Below are positions 13,302-20,683 of a stretch of DNA of 27,207 nucleotides, one piece after another. Below the pieces are notes generated by a model, which saw only the letters and a list, made by a program, of their open reading frames with translations, was not told the origin of the DNA and made no database searches. This stretch comes from a virus, in IMG/VR virus record IMGVR_UViG_3300034685_000071, positions 1-27,207 of that record; one strand, given 5' to 3'. The position numbers and the translations under genes were made by a program. The stretch's first letter is position 1. Each line of letters opens with the position of its first letter.

Positions 13302-14215
13302 AACTAAAGGTTGAAGTCGCCTTCGGTTCACTTTAAACCTGTCTAAAATCGGTGAACACCCTAGTGATAGGACAATACCGAGCCAACCTGCTCTTGCGTT
13401 TTGAGGATGATTCTGATAAACTAGAGGCAGGAGGTGTAACGACTGTGAATAATACGAAAAGAATCAAAGGAATTGTAATGGGTATGACTTTAGGTGATGG
13501 GCACTTAATGATTGCTAAAAAGGGAATAAATGCTTGTATGAGAATAACACATACAGAAAAGCAAAGGGAATACTTGGAACACAAGAAAGCACTGCTAGAG
13601 GAACTAACCTCTGTAGCTGTGAGTGAGAAACCGCCAAGACTTCCCAAGCACCCTAACATTGAGATAATGCTCACATCCAGAAACCACCCTCTGTATACTA
13701 GAACGCACAAAATTCTATATGGAACAGGCACTAAAAGATTAACTCCTGTAGCACTGAGTTGGCTCACGCCAGAAGGTATAGCTCTATGGTACATGGATGA
13801 TGGCTCTCTTACTAAAAGCTACAGAACAGGCTCTACAGGGGCTAGGTTCATAGCAAATAGAACTCTATGGCTTAATACCTGTGGGTTTACTTTAGAAGAG
13901 CAACAGTTAATCATAGATTTTTTTAAAAAGGTGTATGATATAGAGTTTAAGCTACAGGCAAAAACAAAGATAAAGGGTAAGCAATACTACTCCCTAAGAA
14001 CTAATGCAGGGAATGCTAACAAGTTCATAGAGCTAGTAAAACCTTACATCGTGCCTAGTATGCAGTACAAAATAGATATGGAGTATACGTACTCTAGGTA
14101 GATTCTTCGGTTATTCGTACGATGGGGGCTGAAAAGCCAAGATACAGTCTGAACTCTGGTGAGAGCCAGAGAGGATAACAGAAATGTGTATCCCCCTTTA
14201 AGGGTAACAAAATGG
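13302..14215 (+). mobile_element. Group I self-splicing intron in the major capsid gene (914 nt)
   Basis: The 5' exon end GAGTGGATT pairs with the guide GGTTCACTT (13325-13333) to form a 9-bp P1 with a U.G pair at the splice site. The preceding CTTC (13321-13324) can pair with the first four bases of exon 2, GAAG, as P10. Core pieces include CGGTGAAC ... GACAATACCGAGCC (P3/P4 region, resembling phage group IA introns), GACTG (13441-13445) pairing with CAGTC (14145-14149) as P7, the S-like sequence AAGATACAGTCT (14139-14150), and a P9 hairpin CTCTGG-TGAGAG-CCAGAG (14154-14171). The intron ends in G at 14215. The endonuclease gene sits in the loop between the two P7 strands. Confidence 0.92.
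13445..14101 (+). CDS. Intron-encoded LAGLIDADG homing endonuclease
   Basis: Such enzymes cut intron-less alleles so that repair copies the intron in. The 218-aa product has two LAGLIDADG helices: GIVMGMTLGDG (9-19) and PEGIALWYMDDG (109-120), with catalytic Asp at D18 and D119. The layout fits the LAGLIDADG_2-type monomer with two motifs. I chose GTG 13445 because AGGAGG (13429-13434) lies 10 bases upstream. An in-frame GTG at 13352 has no ribosome site and lies in the ribozyme core. The reading frame is intact, so the enzyme may be active. Some LAGLIDADG proteins also help the intron splice. Confidence 0.92.
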   Translation: MNNTKRIKGIVMGMTLGDGHLMIAKKGINACMRITHTEKQREYLEHKKALLEELTSVAVSEKPPRLPKHPNIEIMLTSRNHPLYTRTHKILYGTGTKRLTPVALSWLTPEGIALWYMDDGSLTKSYRTGSTGARFIANRTLWLNTCGFTLEEQQLIIDFFKKVYDIEFKLQAKTKIKGKQYYSLRTNAGNANKFIELVKPYIVPSMQYKIDMEYTYSR

Positions 14216-15190
14216 GAAGATGACTTCATGGCAAGATGGACTACCGCTCTTGCAGGAATTGATGCTGTAGCTACAGCACTAACTGTTCCTGTAGACCAAG
14301 CTTCATTAATTGCTGTAGATGACTTAATCAAGGTTGCTAGAACTAGCGAGGTTCTAAGAGTAACTGGTATTTCTTCAAACACTTTAACAGTAGTTAGAGG
14401 TTACGGAGAGACTACAGGAGCTATAATCAATACAGGAGATAAACTTCTTGTTATTGGTAATGCTATCATGCAAGGTGCGGGAGCTCCTGCTGAGAAGTAC
14501 AATGACGTTGTTCCTGTGTTTAACTACACACAAATCTTCAGAACACCTTTCTCAGTTACTAACACTTTCAATGCTACTAAGGTTTATGGCAAGAAAGAGC
14601 TAGATAGACTTAGATTCAAAAAAGGTGTTGAGCACAAAATGTCTATAGAGTACGCTCTTCTTTTCGGAGAGAAGAAACTAGACACAACAGGCTCTCAACC
14701 TAGAACTACTACTGCGGGAGTGCTTTCATTCCTAAAGGGTACTTCTAATATCATGTCAAAAGCAAAATCTGCTGTAACTGAGGCTGACTTCATCGCCTTC
14801 TGCGAGCAGGTGTTTACTTATGGAAGTGAGTCTAAGATAGTTTTATCTTCTCCTATGCTACTTACTGTTCTTGACAGTTTTGCAAGAAACAGACTTAGTG
14901 TAATCCAAGCAGATAAAACGAAGAGCTACGGACTTGATGTAACTTCATTCGTTACTCCTCACGGAACACTTAAGTTTGTAAAACATCCGCTTCTTGTAGG
15001 TGGATATGATGGGCACGGAATAGTGCTTGACCCAGAAGAGCTTTCTTACAGAAACCTTCAAGGCAGAGACACTAAACTTAATACCAATATCCAACTTCCA
15101 GATGAAGATGGCAAGAAGGAAGAGTATATCACTGAGGCAGGTCTTGAGCTTCGTCAAGTTAAGAAGCACGGACTTATCCAATTGACATAA
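14216..15190 (+). CDS. Major capsid protein, exon 2
   Basis: This is the main part of the capsid protein: 324 residues, giving 380 aa after joining to exon 1. It starts EDDFMARWTTALAG. It includes a beta-rich insertion (SEVLRVTGISSNTLTVVRGY), the helical stretch KKGVEHKMSIEYALLFG, and a P-domain-like end in which SYRNLQGRDTK precedes a C-terminal EEYITEAGLELRQ. These are hallmarks of HK97-fold SU10/DUF5309-type major capsid proteins. An ATG-initiated free-standing start inside the intron (14159) has no ribosome site and should not be annotated. A terminator follows 15 bases after the stop. Confidence 0.92.
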   Translation, partial: EDDFMARWTTALAGIDAVATALTVPVDQASLIAVDDLIKVARTSEVLRVTGISSNTLTVVRGYGETTGAIINTGDKLLVIGNAIMQGAGAPAEKYNDVVPVFNYTQIFRTPFSVTNTFNATKVYGKKELDRLRFKKGVEHKMSIEYALLFGEKKLDTTGSQPRTTTAGVLSFLKGTSNIMSKAKSAVTEADFIAFCEQVFTYGSESKIVLSSPMLLTVLDSFARNRLSVIQADKTKSYGLDVTSFVTPHGTLKFVKHPLLVGGYDGHGIVLDPEELSYRNLQGRDTKLNTNIQLPDEDGKKEEYITEAGLELRQVKKHGLIQLT

Positions 15191-15205
15191 ATCCTCCTGT
15201 AATGA

Positions 15206-15235
15206 AAAGAGAGTCTGATAATAGGCTCTCTTTTT
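15206..15235 (+). terminator. Intrinsic terminator after the major capsid gene
   Basis: AAAGAGAGTCT pairs with AGGCTCTCTTT (11 bp with one G.T) around loop GATAAT, followed by TTTTT. It should reduce read-through from the highly expressed capsid gene. Its T tract is the start of the 43-nt repeated block. Confidence 0.85.
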
Positions 15236-15270
15236 CTGTATAATGAATTGAAAGGAGGAGATTAAATGAA
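15228..15270 (+). promoter_or_regulatory. 43-nt terminator-tail/TATAAT/ribosome-site/start block, copy 1
   Basis: This block is identical over 43 bases to 20641-20683. It runs from the terminator arm (CTCTTTTT) through TATAAT (15239-15244), AATTGAAAGGAGG and ATG to the second codon. A good -35 is lacking. It probably restarts transcription, or at least translation, immediately after termination. Confidence 0.65.
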
Positions 15271-15568
15271 ATTTTATTGTCATGCTTACCCTAATGCTCT
15301 TATAGAAGGGGTTAGATTTAATAACCATTACGCTGAAACATTTGATGCTACGGAGATTATAAACCTTACAAAGTCGCCTCTAGCTGTGCCTGTAGAAGAG
15401 GATACAGGCGGAGAGGAAAGACCAATTACAAGAGACGAGAAAGATATAGATTACAAAGAGTTCACTATGACTGAGCTTAGAGAATACCTAGATTTACTCA
15501 AAATAGAGTATCCTGCAAAGGCTAGAAGATACGAACTACTTAAGATTTTGGAGGAGGCGAAGCAATAA
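15266..15568 (+). CDS. Head-tail joining region protein with HeH/SAP-like C terminus, 100 aa
   Basis: The N-terminal half is a short, probably beta-rich segment. Residues 66-98 (FTMTELREYLDLLKIEYPAK followed by ARRYELLKIL) match the helix-extended-loop-helix pattern of HeH/LEM/SAP-like domains, which bind nucleic acid or proteins and are often found in small phage genes just after the capsid gene. Its ATG is part of the 43-nt block, and its stop overlaps the next start (TAATG). The exact role in the head is unknown. Confidence 0.78.
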   Translation: MKFYCHAYPNALIEGVRFNNHYAETFDATEIINLTKSPLAVPVEEDTGGEERPITRDEKDIDYKEFTMTELREYLDLLKIEYPAKARRYELLKILEEAKQ

Positions 15569-16167
15569 TGGCTACAGTCTCAAACCTAATAATGGAGGGT
15601 AACTCCACAGTAGACGAAACCTTCGATAATGCCGATTGGTTGGCTTGGTTCAATGGTGCGCTAGGCGAGCTATCTCTTGCTCTTAATCTTGAAGGCAAGG
15701 CAGATGTTACAATAGATTATGACCCATACGACCCTGCAATCATTCATAGAGACTTTCCTCTACCCACTGATTGCATAATGCTAAGCGCTATTTTAGACAG
15801 CAATGGGCAGATGCTTAGGCTCACAACTATAGACAAGGCTAAAGAAGGCTCAAAGATATACGAATATGGGGGCAGAATTTACTTTTCTGATGACTACCCT
15901 GTAGGCTCTACATTCAGCCTGCTTTACACAAGGAGACCTACACAGCTTAAGAATGATAGTGATGTTCCCGAAGTTCCAGAGGAATTTCAGCAACTACTTG
16001 TAATCTATGGGTGCTATAAGTCCCAGCTTAAAGATGATGAACTAGAAAGAGCGCAGATGTTCTATATGGAATATTTGACACAAAAGAAAAACTTTGAAAC
16101 TCACATGAAACGTACCCGCCCTAAGAAATCTATGGGCTATGGCAGTTCTTGGCAGGTGATTAGATAA
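15568..16167 (+). CDS. Head-to-tail adaptor (connector) protein, 199 aa
   Basis: The product should sit under the portal and seat the tail nozzle. The first ~40 residues form helices (VDETFDNADWLAWFNGALGEL). A beta section follows (FPLPTDCIMLSAILDSNGQ). The segment YTRRPTQLKNDSDVPEVPEE and then QQLLVIYGCYKSQLKDDELE is a pattern I associate with podovirus adaptor proteins. It is followed by a basic tail. Both ends overlap neighbours by single TAATG junctions, so the joining genes are translated as a block. Confidence 0.8.
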   Translation: MATVSNLIMEGNSTVDETFDNADWLAWFNGALGELSLALNLEGKADVTIDYDPYDPAIIHRDFPLPTDCIMLSAILDSNGQMLRLTTIDKAKEGSKIYEYGGRIYFSDDYPVGSTFSLLYTRRPTQLKNDSDVPEVPEEFQQLLVIYGCYKSQLKDDELERAQMFYMEYLTQKKNFETHMKRTRPKKSMGYGSSWQVIR

Positions 16168-17660
16168 TGGGAAATAGAAGAACAAAAACATATCTTGGGC
16201 TACTGGGGCAAAATGACACATCAGCCCCAGATACCCTTACTGACTTTGAAGCCCGCCTTCTGCAAAACGTAGAGCTCTCTTCAAAGGGGGCGCTCATTAT
16301 GCGTGAAGGTACTGAGCTTTACAAGGCTGTACTTGCGGGTAAGCAGATAGATAGAATCATAGAATACAGGAAGCAAAATGGCACTGTTCACATTCTGTAC
16401 GCTGTAGACGGTAAACTTATGAATCATGCAGGCACTCAAATAGCTACAGGACTTGTAACCAGTAAAATCCACTCCTGTGTCTATCAAGACATTCTTTACA
16501 TAGTTGATGGAACAAATTACTACAAGTACGATGGCACAACCTTTGGGGCTGTGGTGGCTAATACAGGGGAAGGGTGTGACCTAACTCCTATAAAGCGTTG
16601 TAGATACATTTTCCCAAGAGGTGACAGAATATTCTTCGCAGGAGATAGCCAAAACCCTAACTTCCTGTACTACTCTGAGCTTCTTAAGCCAGATTATGTA
16701 AAAGCTCTTAATGTTGTAAAGACATTAACAGATGATGATGACATTATAACAGGGCTTGTGGCGTACAAAGGGGCTATGCTAGTGTTCAAGAAAAAGCGTA
16801 TATTCGCTTGGTTTGGGCACAACATACTAGAAGAGGTAAGTTTTAGAGAAGTTGACTCACAGGCAGGCTCAGTGTCTCAGCAGACAATTCTAAAGGTTGA
16901 GGACAAGCTACTCTTCATGGGGCTAGATGGTATATACATGCTGTATGGGCTCTATCCAGAGATGATAAGCTCTTCCAAAGTCTCAAGGGCTGTGCAAAAG
17001 ACATTTGATAAGTTCACAGACCATACAAACGCCTTCGCCTGTTTCTACAAGGACAAAGCAATGTTCTGGGGTAGCACAGCTACAGGTAAACAGGCTCTTG
17101 TTATGCACACCAATATAGGCACTAAGGAAAGCGACCAAGCCTCTCCATATTCCGTGTACACTGGAATTGATGCTACCTGTGCTAAAGTCTTGTTTGATGG
17201 CACTCTCCTTATAGGCACAGTCACAGGGGATGTTATAAAGTCAAACCCTACTGTATACTCAGATAGGGGCGCAAGAATTGCTGTTAGAATCCTAACTAAG
17301 TATTATGATATGGATACTCCTTTCATAGTTAAGAAGGTTAAGCGGGTGTATTTAGCTGTACAGCAAAATAAGGAGCTACACACTGATATGGATGTTATGC
17401 TCTATGTGGGAGCTGACTACAAGGCGTTTAAGTCCTACCTAGACGTTTCTCTTGTATATGGAGAAGGTAATTGGTCTGGTGGAGCTTGGGGATGGTCTGA
17501 CATAGCACATGGCTCAATTAGTGCCAACATGAAAGGAACTAGAGCATACCTAGATATCCAGAACTTCGAAGCAGGACTACCGTGGGTATACTATGGGTGT
17601 ATGTTCGAGTACAAAGAAAAGAAACCAGAGAGGTTCAAATCCTCCTCTGTAACCTTATAG
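16167..17660 (+). CDS. Tail nozzle / stabilisation protein, 497 aa
   Basis: The translation is almost entirely beta and shows recurring blades such as VHILYAVDGKLMNHAGTQ, CVYQDILYIVDGTNYYKYDG and the segment GDRIFFAGDSQNPNFLYYSE, then DDDDIITGLVAYKGAMLVFK. The phrase NPNFLYYSE followed by ITGL...LVFKKKRI is characteristic, to my reading, of beta-propeller nozzle proteins that close the short tail of podoviruses. The position after the adaptor fits. No enzyme motif is seen. Confidence 0.78.
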   Translation: MGNRRTKTYLGLLGQNDTSAPDTLTDFEARLLQNVELSSKGALIMREGTELYKAVLAGKQIDRIIEYRKQNGTVHILYAVDGKLMNHAGTQIATGLVTSKIHSCVYQDILYIVDGTNYYKYDGTTFGAVVANTGEGCDLTPIKRCRYIFPRGDRIFFAGDSQNPNFLYYSELLKPDYVKALNVVKTLTDDDDIITGLVAYKGAMLVFKKKRIFAWFGHNILEEVSFREVDSQAGSVSQQTILKVEDKLLFMGLDGIYMLYGLYPEMISSSKVSRAVQKTFDKFTDHTNAFACFYKDKAMFWGSTATGKQALVMHTNIGTKESDQASPYSVYTGIDATCAKVLFDGTLLIGTVTGDVIKSNPTVYSDRGARIAVRILTKYYDMDTPFIVKKVKRVYLAVQQNKELHTDMDVMLYVGADYKAFKSYLDVSLVYGEGNWSGGAWGWSDIAHGSISANMKGTRAYLDIQNFEAGLPWVYYGCMFEYKEKKPERFKSSSVTL

Positions 17661-17676
17661 TAAAGGAGGAAACTAA

Positions 17677-18444
17677 ATGGCTCAAAAATCCAGACTGTAC
17701 ACCTTTCCTAATGGGCAACCCTCTGACGGACAGAAGGTACAACTTGAGTTTGATAATGTCTACGCAGGCATAAATAACATAGATGCCACCCAAATACAAG
17801 ATGGCTCTATGACAACTGCCAAGCTAGCCAATGGGGCTGTCACAAGTCTCAAGCTTGAGAATTTAAGCATAACTACTGCCAAGCTTGTTGATGGGGCAGT
17901 CACCACTCCTAAGCTTGCAGACTCCTCTGTTACTTCTCCTAAAATAGCAGATAATGCTATAACCACTATTCATATAGCTGATGGAAGTATAACAAATGCA
18001 AAAATGCAAAGTGACATAATTAATACTGATAATATTTTAGCTGGAGCAGTAACTTCTCCTAAAATAGCAAACAATAGTGTTACAAATGAAAAACTTACAG
18101 GTAATATTGAACAATCTAAAATACTTGATACTGGATATCTTACAACACGAATTGATAAAAAAATTGAAAGTGAAATTATAACAAGTGGTAATTTGCCTAA
18201 TACTGGTAATACACATGTATTAAAAACTACGCAAGGAGCAACAATTTTCCCTGTAACTATCGCATCAGCAATAAGTGATTTAACTGGTGCTAATTTAGGT
18301 GATGGTAGCATCACTGTAGAGAAGTTATCCCCTGCTGTTGTAGATTTAATTAACAACAGTGTAGGATTTGCTACTACAGTTATAGATTGTGGCAACTTTG
18401 AGGATTCAAGTATCATTCTTGAGTTTGATTGTGGCACATTTTAA
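17677..18444 (+). CDS. Tail fibre/appendage protein with KLADGAVT-type repeats, 255 aa
   Basis: Residues about 36-135 consist of a degenerate 10-residue repeat, of the form (T)AKLADGAVTT, with around nine copies. This is typical of fibrous trimeric tail proteins. The end (VIDCGNFEDSSIILEFDCGTF) looks like a small C-terminal cap. The first ~85 codons resemble neighbours in base use, while from about base 17950 the gene turns clearly AT-rich (AAT, ATA, AAA, TTA codons). This suggests a recombination joint inside the repeat region that replaced the distal fibre. The ribosome site is AAGGAGG. Confidence 0.78.
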   Translation: MAQKSRLYTFPNGQPSDGQKVQLEFDNVYAGINNIDATQIQDGSMTTAKLANGAVTSLKLENLSITTAKLVDGAVTTPKLADSSVTSPKIADNAITTIHIADGSITNAKMQSDIINTDNILAGAVTSPKIANNSVTNEKLTGNIEQSKILDTGYLTTRIDKKIESEIITSGNLPNTGNTHVLKTTQGATIFPVTIASAISDLTGANLGDGSITVEKLSPAVVDLINNSVGFATTVIDCGNFEDSSIILEFDCGTF

Positions 18445-18456
18445 AGGAGGTATCAC

Positions 18457-19062
18457 ATGGCAAATAAGGTAAAGATTAAACGTGGTTTAAAAGCCACTCT
18501 CCCTGTTCTTGATGTAGGTGAACAAGGATTTTGCACAGATACAAATGAATATGTTTTAGGGAGTTCCACAGGCAATGTATTTTTTAGTAATAAAGAAGAG
18601 ATTGCTTCGCAATTGGCACAGATTGTAAATTACGTAACCCCTTATTGTAGCGTTTATCATAATGTAAATCAGAGTGCTGCCTCTAATGTATTTACAACAT
18701 TATCATTCAACAGCGAAAGAGCCGACACTAAAGGTATGCATGACTTATCGAATAACAATAGCAGATTAACTTGTAAGGAAAGCGGAAAATATTTAATCAC
18801 AGCAAATGTTACATTTAGTATGTTATCTGCGGTTGGTGTAAGGAGTTTAAGTCTTAGATTGAATGGTAACACTTTTATTGCTCACATTAATAACACTCCC
18901 CCAGCGGCTAATGTGGAAGTAGGTATGAACGTTTCGACAATAATCGAATTAAACGAAAACGACTATGTAGAAGTTGTGGTGTACCAAGCAACTGGCTCGT
19001 CACTAAATATAAATTATACAGGTGATACTTCACCAGAATTTAAAATGATAAAGGTGGGATAG
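18457..19062 (+). CDS. Receptor-binding-like tail protein with C1q/TNF-like head, 201 aa
   Basis: Residues 4-42 (IKRGLKATLPVLDVGEQGFC, then a YVLG...GNVFF strand pair) resemble the short anchoring domain at the start of Mtd-like and other phage fibre proteins. Residues 65-199 look like a C1q/TNF jelly roll: a GKYLITANVTFS strand, LSLRLNGNTFIAH, then ELNENDYVEVVVYQATGSSL. Such trimeric heads commonly bind receptors. The whole gene is AT-rich compared with head genes. It starts behind AAAGGAGG 12 bases after the previous fibre gene. Confidence 0.75.
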   Translation: MANKVKIKRGLKATLPVLDVGEQGFCTDTNEYVLGSSTGNVFFSNKEEIASQLAQIVNYVTPYCSVYHNVNQSAASNVFTTLSFNSERADTKGMHDLSNNNSRLTCKESGKYLITANVTFSMLSAVGVRSLSLRLNGNTFIAHINNTPPAANVEVGMNVSTIIELNENDYVEVVVYQATGSSLNINYTGDTSPEFKMIKVG

Positions 19063-19063
19063 A

Positions 19064-19333
19064 ATGAAAAAAATAGAAATAATTAAAGAATTTAACGCTC
19101 CAAAGCTATACGATGAATTATTGCAAAAAAACTTAATAACTCCAGTACAGGATAACGGGATGTCGAGATTACAGGGGGGTTTATTATTTGTTGAAGATGA
19201 TAGCGATATTGTAGCTATACAGACGGTTATAGATGCACATGACCCAACACCATTACCATCACAACCTACAACAGAAGAAAGATTGAAAATGGCAGAAGAA
19301 ACAATTTTATTTTTATTAATGGGAGGAATGTAA
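19064..19333 (+). CDS. Small tail-cassette protein, 89 aa
   Basis: An 89-aa frame starts MKKIEIIKEFNAPKLYDELL and has the arrangement common to small proteins beside fibre genes: an N-terminal compact part, a link AHDPTPLPSQPTTEERLKMA, and a final helix (EETILFLLMGGM). The (T/L)EERL...E segment is usually a short coiled coil. Function is unknown; chaperone or baseplate accessory are possibilities. AT-rich like its neighbours. Its start lies right after the preceding stop. Confidence 0.72.
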   Translation: MKKIEIIKEFNAPKLYDELLQKNLITPVQDNGMSRLQGGLLFVEDDSDIVAIQTVIDAHDPTPLPSQPTTEERLKMAEETILFLLMGGM

Positions 19334-19334
19334 A

Positions 19335-19478
19335 ATGGTATACGGATTTTTATTAAACATGTGGATTATGGGAAGAATTGACGAGATGTATTTAACACAA
19401 ATGGTTACAATGAAAAGAATTACAGAAGAAGAAAAACAAATGATACTTGCTACTCCACAAGCAGTTGTAACGCAATAG
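19335..19478 (+). CDS. XkdX-like small protein, 47 aa
   Basis: The 47-residue frame reads MVYGFLLNMWIMGRIDEMYL and then a KRITEEEKQMIL helix. The W-x2-G-R-I ... V-x3-R-I-T-x-EE spacing fits the XkdX family of tiny phage proteins found next to tail-fibre genes in Firmicutes phages; their role is unknown. The ATG lies 1 base after the previous stop, and GGGAGGAATG supplies the ribosome site. Confidence 0.7.
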   Translation: MVYGFLLNMWIMGRIDEMYLTQMVTMKRITEEEKQMILATPQAVVTQ

Positions 19479-19511
19479 TTTAAAATTGTGAAGCTTAGAA
19501 AGGAGAGCCTT

Positions 19512-20102
19512 ATGTCTAAAGCAGATATTGCAATTAAGACAGGGCTAGAGCTTAAAAAACAAGGCGTTAGGTACTCTCTGGGGGCTAAAGCAAAGCCTCC
19601 TAGCGTACCTAAATTTTTAGACTGTTCTGGGTTTATACGCTACTGCCTATTATCAGCAGGAGTAAAAATCCCAGACGGTACATACGCCCAGTTTAATAGC
19701 TCTATGCCTATCGAACTGAAAGACCTTAAAGTAGGAGACTTAGGATTCCTGCAAAAGCCCACAGATAAAGGCACAAACCACGTAGGTATTTACGTGGGTA
19801 AAGGGAACTGGATGCACTGCAACTACAGCAGAAATGGTATAACTGTAGAGCCTACTAAGATGTTCAATAAGTACCCTAGAAGATACCTGCCTCTGTTTGC
19901 AGGCGAGAAAGGAGAAAAACCTATGATAGAAGTAACTGACAAAGAAAGAGGTTATGGGGAAGAGGCTATAAAATATTTAGCAGAGCAGAAGGTTATAACA
20001 AACCCAGATAAGCACATAGCCAATCTTCGCATTGATGCCTCTAGCTGGGCACTTTGGGTGGCTCAAGCTAATATACTTAGGGGGATGAAATCAAATGGAT
20101 AA
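19512..20102 (+). CDS. NlpC/P60-type cell-wall endopeptidase (endolysin), 196 aa
   Basis: The enzyme should cut peptide cross-links or stems of peptidoglycan. The catalytic Cys is C38 in LDCSGF, His H90 in NHVGIYVG, and H102 in WMHCN is a possible third residue. An N-terminal segment (GVRYSLGAK) matches the family's start. The C-terminal 50 residues (EEAIKYLAEQKVI, then SSWALWVAQANIL) resemble the small helical domain at the end of some Firmicutes phage lysins and may target the wall. I chose ATG 19512, preceded by AGGAGA; a GTG eight codons earlier lacks a ribosome site. The stop overlaps the holin start. Confidence 0.85.
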   Translation: MSKADIAIKTGLELKKQGVRYSLGAKAKPPSVPKFLDCSGFIRYCLLSAGVKIPDGTYAQFNSSMPIELKDLKVGDLGFLQKPTDKGTNHVGIYVGKGNWMHCNYSRNGITVEPTKMFNKYPRRYLPLFAGEKGEKPMIEVTDKERGYGEEAIKYLAEQKVITNPDKHIANLRIDASSWALWVAQANILRGMKSNG

Positions 20103-20430
20103 AGAGACGATAGAACTCATAGAGGCAGTCTTGCCTAACCTAGCAGTGGTACTCTCTATTACAGCCCTCTACATAGCCAACAAAGTGAAAAACACTGAGG
20201 CGGTTAAGACGCTTACAGAGGGCGAGATAGGTTTTTGGCTCTCCCTGTTTATTGAGGGCGCAGAACGCGTGTTCGGTAGAGCTTCTGGGGATGCTAAAAA
20301 GGAACACGTAAAGAAGTACGCCAAAGCTGTAGGTATAGACTTCTCTGACAAGAAGTTTGACATTGCTATAGACAAGACTGTGGAGAAGCTTACAGAGGCA
20401 GGTGTTATAAATGCCCACCTCAAAAAATAA
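20095..20430 (+). CDS. Holin, LLH-like family, 111 aa
   Basis: The protein should form membrane lesions that let the lysin reach the wall. It has one membrane segment at residues 12-30 (VLPNLAVVLSITALYIANKV), then a helical cytoplasmic part with the pattern FIEGAERVFG...KKEHVKKYAKAVGIDFS and an end IDKTVEKL. This matches LLH-type phage holins in layout. It starts within the last codons of the lysin gene (ATGGATAA), so the lysis genes are coupled. Confidence 0.8.
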   Translation: MDKETIELIEAVLPNLAVVLSITALYIANKVKNTEAVKTLTEGEIGFWLSLFIEGAERVFGRASGDAKKEHVKKYAKAVGIDFSDKKFDIAIDKTVEKLTEAGVINAHLKK

Positions 20431-20629
20431 GCCAATCATCCTGTCAACTCTCGCCACCATAACGAGTGAAGGCGTGCTACTGGTACTACCTCATATAGCA
20501 AACGCTATAGGGCTTGATAGCCATAGTGTATATGTGATTCTGCCAGAGCCTACTAAGATAGTGCTTGAGCAGGTAGGATACAGACCTAAACGCCACAGAA
20601 GTAGATATATAGAAGAGCCAAAAGAGTAG
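20411..20629 (+). CDS. Small lysis-region protein, 72 aa
   Basis: The frame starts MPTSKNKPIILSTLATITSE inside the end of the holin gene (20-base overlap). Residues 8-34 are largely hydrophobic and could be a membrane segment; the tail is basic (KRHRSRYIE). The ribosome site is weak (AGGTG), consistent with coupled translation. Its stop lies inside the stem of the following terminator. It may be a second holin or an accessory; I cannot decide, and it could be chance. Confidence 0.55.
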   Translation: MPTSKNKPIILSTLATITSEGVLLVLPHIANAIGLDSHSVYVILPEPTKIVLEQVGYRPKRHRSRYIEEPKE

Positions 20630-20648
20630 GATAACGCCTACTCTTTTT
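20621..20648 (+). terminator. Intrinsic terminator after the lysis genes
   Basis: AAAGAGTAGG pairs perfectly (10 bp) with CCTACTCTTT around loop ATAACG, followed by T5. It includes the stop codon of the 72-aa gene. Confidence 0.88.
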
Positions 20649-20683
20649 CTGTATAATGAATTGAAAGGAGGAGATTAAATGAA
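20641..20683 (+). promoter_or_regulatory. 43-nt terminator-tail/TATAAT/ribosome-site/start block, copy 2
   Basis: Exact duplicate of 15228-15270, with TATAAT at 20652-20657 and the same GAAAGGAGG site and ATG. The two hairpins upstream differ in sequence; only the T tract onward is shared. Confidence 0.65.

Noticed and set aside
13352-13444. Upstream GTG start for the endonuclease
   Set aside because: No ribosome site, and the added residues would be read from the ribozyme P3-P4 core; GTG 13445 is preceded by AGGAGG.
13333-13794. 153-aa leftward reading frame in the intron
   Set aside because: Antisense to the intact LAGLIDADG gene, which has both catalytic motifs and a ribosome site.
14159-14215. 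Start of a free-standing capsid gene at 14159
   Set aside because: It lies in the intron P9 hairpin, has no ribosome site, and would drop the conserved N terminus encoded by exon 1.
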